Assembly (NCBI GenBank): GCA_029782365.1
Contig: JAKOUW010000244.1
Span: forward strand, 124,001 to 188,000
DNA: 64,000 nucleotides
Direction of reading: 5' to 3'
DNA from: Chloroflexota bacterium
GTDB taxonomy: Bacteria; Chloroflexota; Anaerolineae; Anaerolineales; UBA4823
The notes below the pieces were generated by a model that saw only the letters and a list, made by a program, of their open reading frames with translations, was not told the origin of the DNA and did not search any database. Below are positions 61,599-64,000 of this stretch, one piece after another (position 1 is the stretch's first letter; each line of letters starts with the position of its first letter). The position numbers were made by a program, and so were the translations under genes.

Positions 61599-64000
61599 TT
61601 ATTCAAAACCCCTTATATTTTGCTGATTTGACAATGCGAAACCCAGGATCATTGCAAACAAAATCCGGGAAGGCGCCAATGTCCATAAATTGTGATCGAA
61701 GAAAGAACTGATAAACAAACCGAACGAGCAGGCCAAAAACAGCAGTGGAAGAGGTTCCTGGAGTTTGACGTACAGCCATAGAAGGCATAATGCCAATCCA
61801 ATTGCACAAAGACCTCCGAACAGGCCAAGTTCATTAATGATTAAGAAGAGAACATTGTGCACTGGCTCAACAATATAGCCAATAGGAGCTCTTCGAGAAA
61901 GGGCAGTGACAAAAGCACCTACCCCAGTACCGAGAAGGGGATTTTCAAGGATCATTATAAGACTTTGTTCGCCAAGCCAATTTCGTGCTTTCACTGAGAA
62001 TTCTTCTGTGGCAACTGGCGCATTGACGACTCGCACGAAAAGCTGATCGTGAAATAATAATAGGGCCAGGGTGATTGTTAGCAATCCTGCGATCGCCAAG
62101 AAAATTAACCTTCTAGTAGGAAAGTATTTACGTTTAAGAAGAACAGCCACAAAAAATATGGAAAAACCAATCCAGGATGATCTTGAGAAAGTAAGAATGA
62201 GCAACGTGCATCCAGCGCTGAATATTATTAACAACCCAATCCGAAAATTCTTTGAGAAAATGAAAAGCAATACGATGGATGCGAGTGCTGGAATTAAGAA
62301 TACTCCTAGGATATTGGGATGTGGAAAAGTCCCATACGCCCGCAACCATCGAGTTCCGTCTAATCTCTGAACTACGCTTGATCCGCCCTGCGAGACAAAT
62401 AAGATTCCAGGCCATTTCATTTTCAAAGGAGCGAGAAATTGTGTGTTTTGTGCGATTACCTCCCAAAAACCAGTCAATATTTGTAAACCAAGGGCTGCAC
62501 AAAAGCCGATGGATGCAAACACCCAGGCCCTTTGATTCTGTGTGAGCACTTGAACGACCAATAATAGAAAACACAAGTGAATGCAGACGTAGACACTAAA
62601 ATCCCGGTTCAACGACCAAATAATGCTGGCAATGGATAAGAAAACCAGGCTGGTAAAAAATGCCAAGGTCATAAATCGGATTTTGCCCAAGGGGGAGTGC
62701 GCTTTAGTTTCTATAGCCTTGCGTTCGAATAGATGTAAGGCTAATCCAGCGATAACGATGAGACCAGCGATAATATCGCTAAGAAAGATCAGAGCATTAT
62801 TATATATGAAATACACTCTTGGCAAATCGACATTCGTAAATTGATGAAAGTACCAAAATGAAATAGAAACCGGAAAAATTCCGATTAAAATGTTTTGAAT
62901 TCCCCGAATTAACCGAACTCCCAGCAAATCAAAACCGAGTATACTGGCGCAGATTAGTGTGAGCAGAAATACTGAAATTGGAATACATCCCCACCAGAAA
63001 GTTTCAAATGGATTTTCAATCGGTTTTTGTTCTAAACGAGGTGATCCAGCAGCAGGATTTTCCCAAACCTGAACCCCATTGATGAGGGTAGTTTTCCGAA
63101 ACCATCCCAGCGACTTTAATGTTGGTATGTAGGCGATGTTGTTTACAAAACCCCATCGGACACCTAATTCGCTTGCTTTACGCAAAATTGAAGGCAAAGC
63201 CTTAAGCCCCTGCGGTGTCCAAAGGGCGGTGTCAATCTGACCGATCCCACTCCATCGAAGCTCAGGCAATTCCCTTGCTGTGTGGTAGCTTCCATCAATT
63301 GTGGTAGCTGTGGTGATGCGATTTAAATATGCGAATTGGTCGCCAAAACCAAAGGTCACATAGCGCCATTGAGAATTTGATCCTGATGAGAGAAAATCTG
63401 TGATCGGTTTCATGTTGATTGGCGCCGGCTGAGTGGGTAAAACAGCAGGAAGGAGGCAATCTGCTAAAGCCACGGTGGCAAGGATAGCCAATGGCAGTAT
63501 TTGTGCTAAACGATGAGACAATGTTCTCAACCACCGGCGGCTTATTACTCTGGCAAAGTGGTGCTGGCATGCGATGATAAATGTTCCTAGGAAAGGCAAT
63601 AATAATAGTGAAGCCCAATAAGAAAAGCGATCATAAGTCAGCCATAACCAGGATTTTCCGAAAAATAAAGATGGCAGCGGTGTAGTACCGCCGAGCCCGA
63701 GAGTGAATAAAAACAGAACCGAGATGCCGAATGGGAAGAAATGACGATCACGCAACTTGAGAATCACATACGGGATGAGCAAGCATAATGGCCCATAGAT
63801 AGCCCAAAAAAAAATCAGGGCTGCAGTTCCATCCTGGAAAAAATTATGGCGTGAAGCATGGTCAATTGGCGTCTGCATGGATTGAGAAAAGCCCCAAACC
63901 CAAAAAGGCCATACAACCATGAAACCAAAGAACATTGCGGAAATGATAAATTGACCAGAACGATATATGATTTTGCGTATAGATAGAACCGGTGGAATCA
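61599..64000 (-). CDS. Large membrane protein with a GT-C/YfhO-like N-terminal half and an O-antigen ligase-like C-terminal half (start outside window)
   Basis: The frame is open to the window edge; the first ATG (63935) falls inside a hydrophobic helix, so the true start probably lies beyond base 64000. Counting from that ATG, residues ~1-180 are hydrophobic helices, ~185-310 a soluble loop (RELPELRWSGIGQIDTALWTPQG), then more helices. Residues ~430-775 match Wzy/WaaL O-antigen ligases: YGTFPHPNILGVFLIPA, LTFSRSSWIGFS, a loop with SVKARNWLGEQSLIMILENP and GTGVGAF, then PVHNVLFLIINELGLFG. The first half resembles GT-C or YfhO-like membrane glycosyltransferase proteins, but I cannot place it firmly. 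It probably polymerises or transfers surface polysaccharide. It is convergent with msrP. Confidence 0.75.
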   Translation of the reverse strand, partial: IPPVLSIRKIIYRSGQFIISAMFFGFMVVWPFWVWGFSQSMQTPIDHASRHNFFQDGTAALIFFWAIYGPLCLLIPYVILKLRDRHFFPFGISVLFLFTLGLGGTTPLPSLFFGKSWLWLTYDRFSYWASLLLLPFLGTFIIACQHHFARVISRRWLRTLSHRLAQILPLAILATVALADCLLPAVLPTQPAPINMKPITDFLSSGSNSQWRYVTFGFGDQFAYLNRITTATTIDGSYHTARELPELRWSGIGQIDTALWTPQGLKALPSILRKASELGVRWGFVNNIAYIPTLKSLGWFRKTTLINGVQVWENPAAGSPRLEQKPIENPFETFWWGCIPISVFLLTLICASILGFDLLGVRLIRGIQNILIGIFPVSISFWYFHQFTNVDLPRVYFIYNNALIFLSDIIAGLIVIAGLALHLFERKAIETKAHSPLGKIRFMTLAFFTSLVFLSIASIIWSLNRDFSVYVCIHLCFLLLVVQVLTQNQRAWVFASIGFCAALGLQILTGFWEVIAQNTQFLAPLKMKWPGILFVSQGGSSVVQRLDGTRWLRAYGTFPHPNILGVFLIPALASIVLLFIFSKNFRIGLLIIFSAGCTLLILTFSRSSWIGFSIFFVAVLLKRKYFPTRRLIFLAIAGLLTITLALLLFHDQLFVRVVNAPVATEEFSVKARNWLGEQSLIMILENPLLGTGVGAFVTALSRRAPIGYIVEPVHNVLFLIINELGLFGGLCAIGLALCLLWLYVKLQEPLPLLFLACSFGLFISSFFDHNLWTLAPSRILFAMILGFALSNQQNIRGFE

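Noticed and set aside
62134-62574. 146-codon frame overlapping the O-antigen ligase-like gene
   Set aside because: Same strand, other frame; the composition is that of a shadow of the membrane protein gene.

Overview
The window looks like a chromosomal segment of a fermentative, probably single-membrane bacterium of the Chloroflexota, most likely class Anaerolineae. This is inferred from gene content: very GAF-rich sensory proteins, moderate GC with ATG/GTG/TTG starts, long secreted proteins with PPC or choice-of-anchor modules, one of which ends in a YLPLI-type tail, and a Tat substrate that also carries a lipobox. There is no rRNA gene to prove it. I see no tRNA, rRNA, CRISPR array, insertion sequence, prophage or origin.

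Bases 1-28465 (+ strand) form one tightly packed gene train. Nine consecutive GAF receptor proteins (the first cut by the window edge) are followed by a ParA/Soj-type ATPase, a 1315-residue multi-GAF histidine kinase, a threonine synthase-like enzyme fused to a response-regulator receiver domain, and an EamA-type transporter. Most junctions overlap by 1-11 bases or abut, so translational coupling is likely. The receptors have diverse inputs (Cache domains, multi-TM domains, a small periplasmic domain, or soluble GAFs) but a common output end: coiled coil, GAF, partial GAF, and a conserved ~50-residue C-terminal segment where a kinase would have its DHp domain. None has a transmitter domain, so the single kinase and the receiver-enzyme fusion are the natural partners. 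I know of no described system with this composition, and it is the best candidate here for something new.

Bases 28467-32569 (- strand) hold a second signalling operon, convergent with the first: a GAF protein with a kinase-like dimerisation helix lacking the phospho-accepting His, a receiver-GAF-histidine kinase, and a receiver-winged helix response regulator. A consensus extended -10 element (32598-32606) fixes its start.

Bases 32787-37412 (+) form a metabolic operon: ornithine carbamoyltransferase, ornithine aminotransferase, alanine dehydrogenase and a 4-hydroxybutyrate/acetyl-CoA CoA-transferase family protein. It fits arginine/ornithine and amino-acid metabolism in a fermenter and ends in a strong hairpin terminator.

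Bases 37468-64000 are mixed envelope, carbohydrate and housekeeping genes: a membrane-anchored surface protein (-), pyruvate kinase and a secreted M23-type peptidase (+), glycogen debranching enzyme GlgX (-), a giant alpha-2-macroglobulin lipoprotein (+) convergent with penicillin-binding protein 1C (-), a DnaE2-like DNA polymerase III alpha subunit (+), a Tat-exported MsrP-type reductase (+), and a large membrane protein with an O-antigen ligase-like half (-, running off the window).
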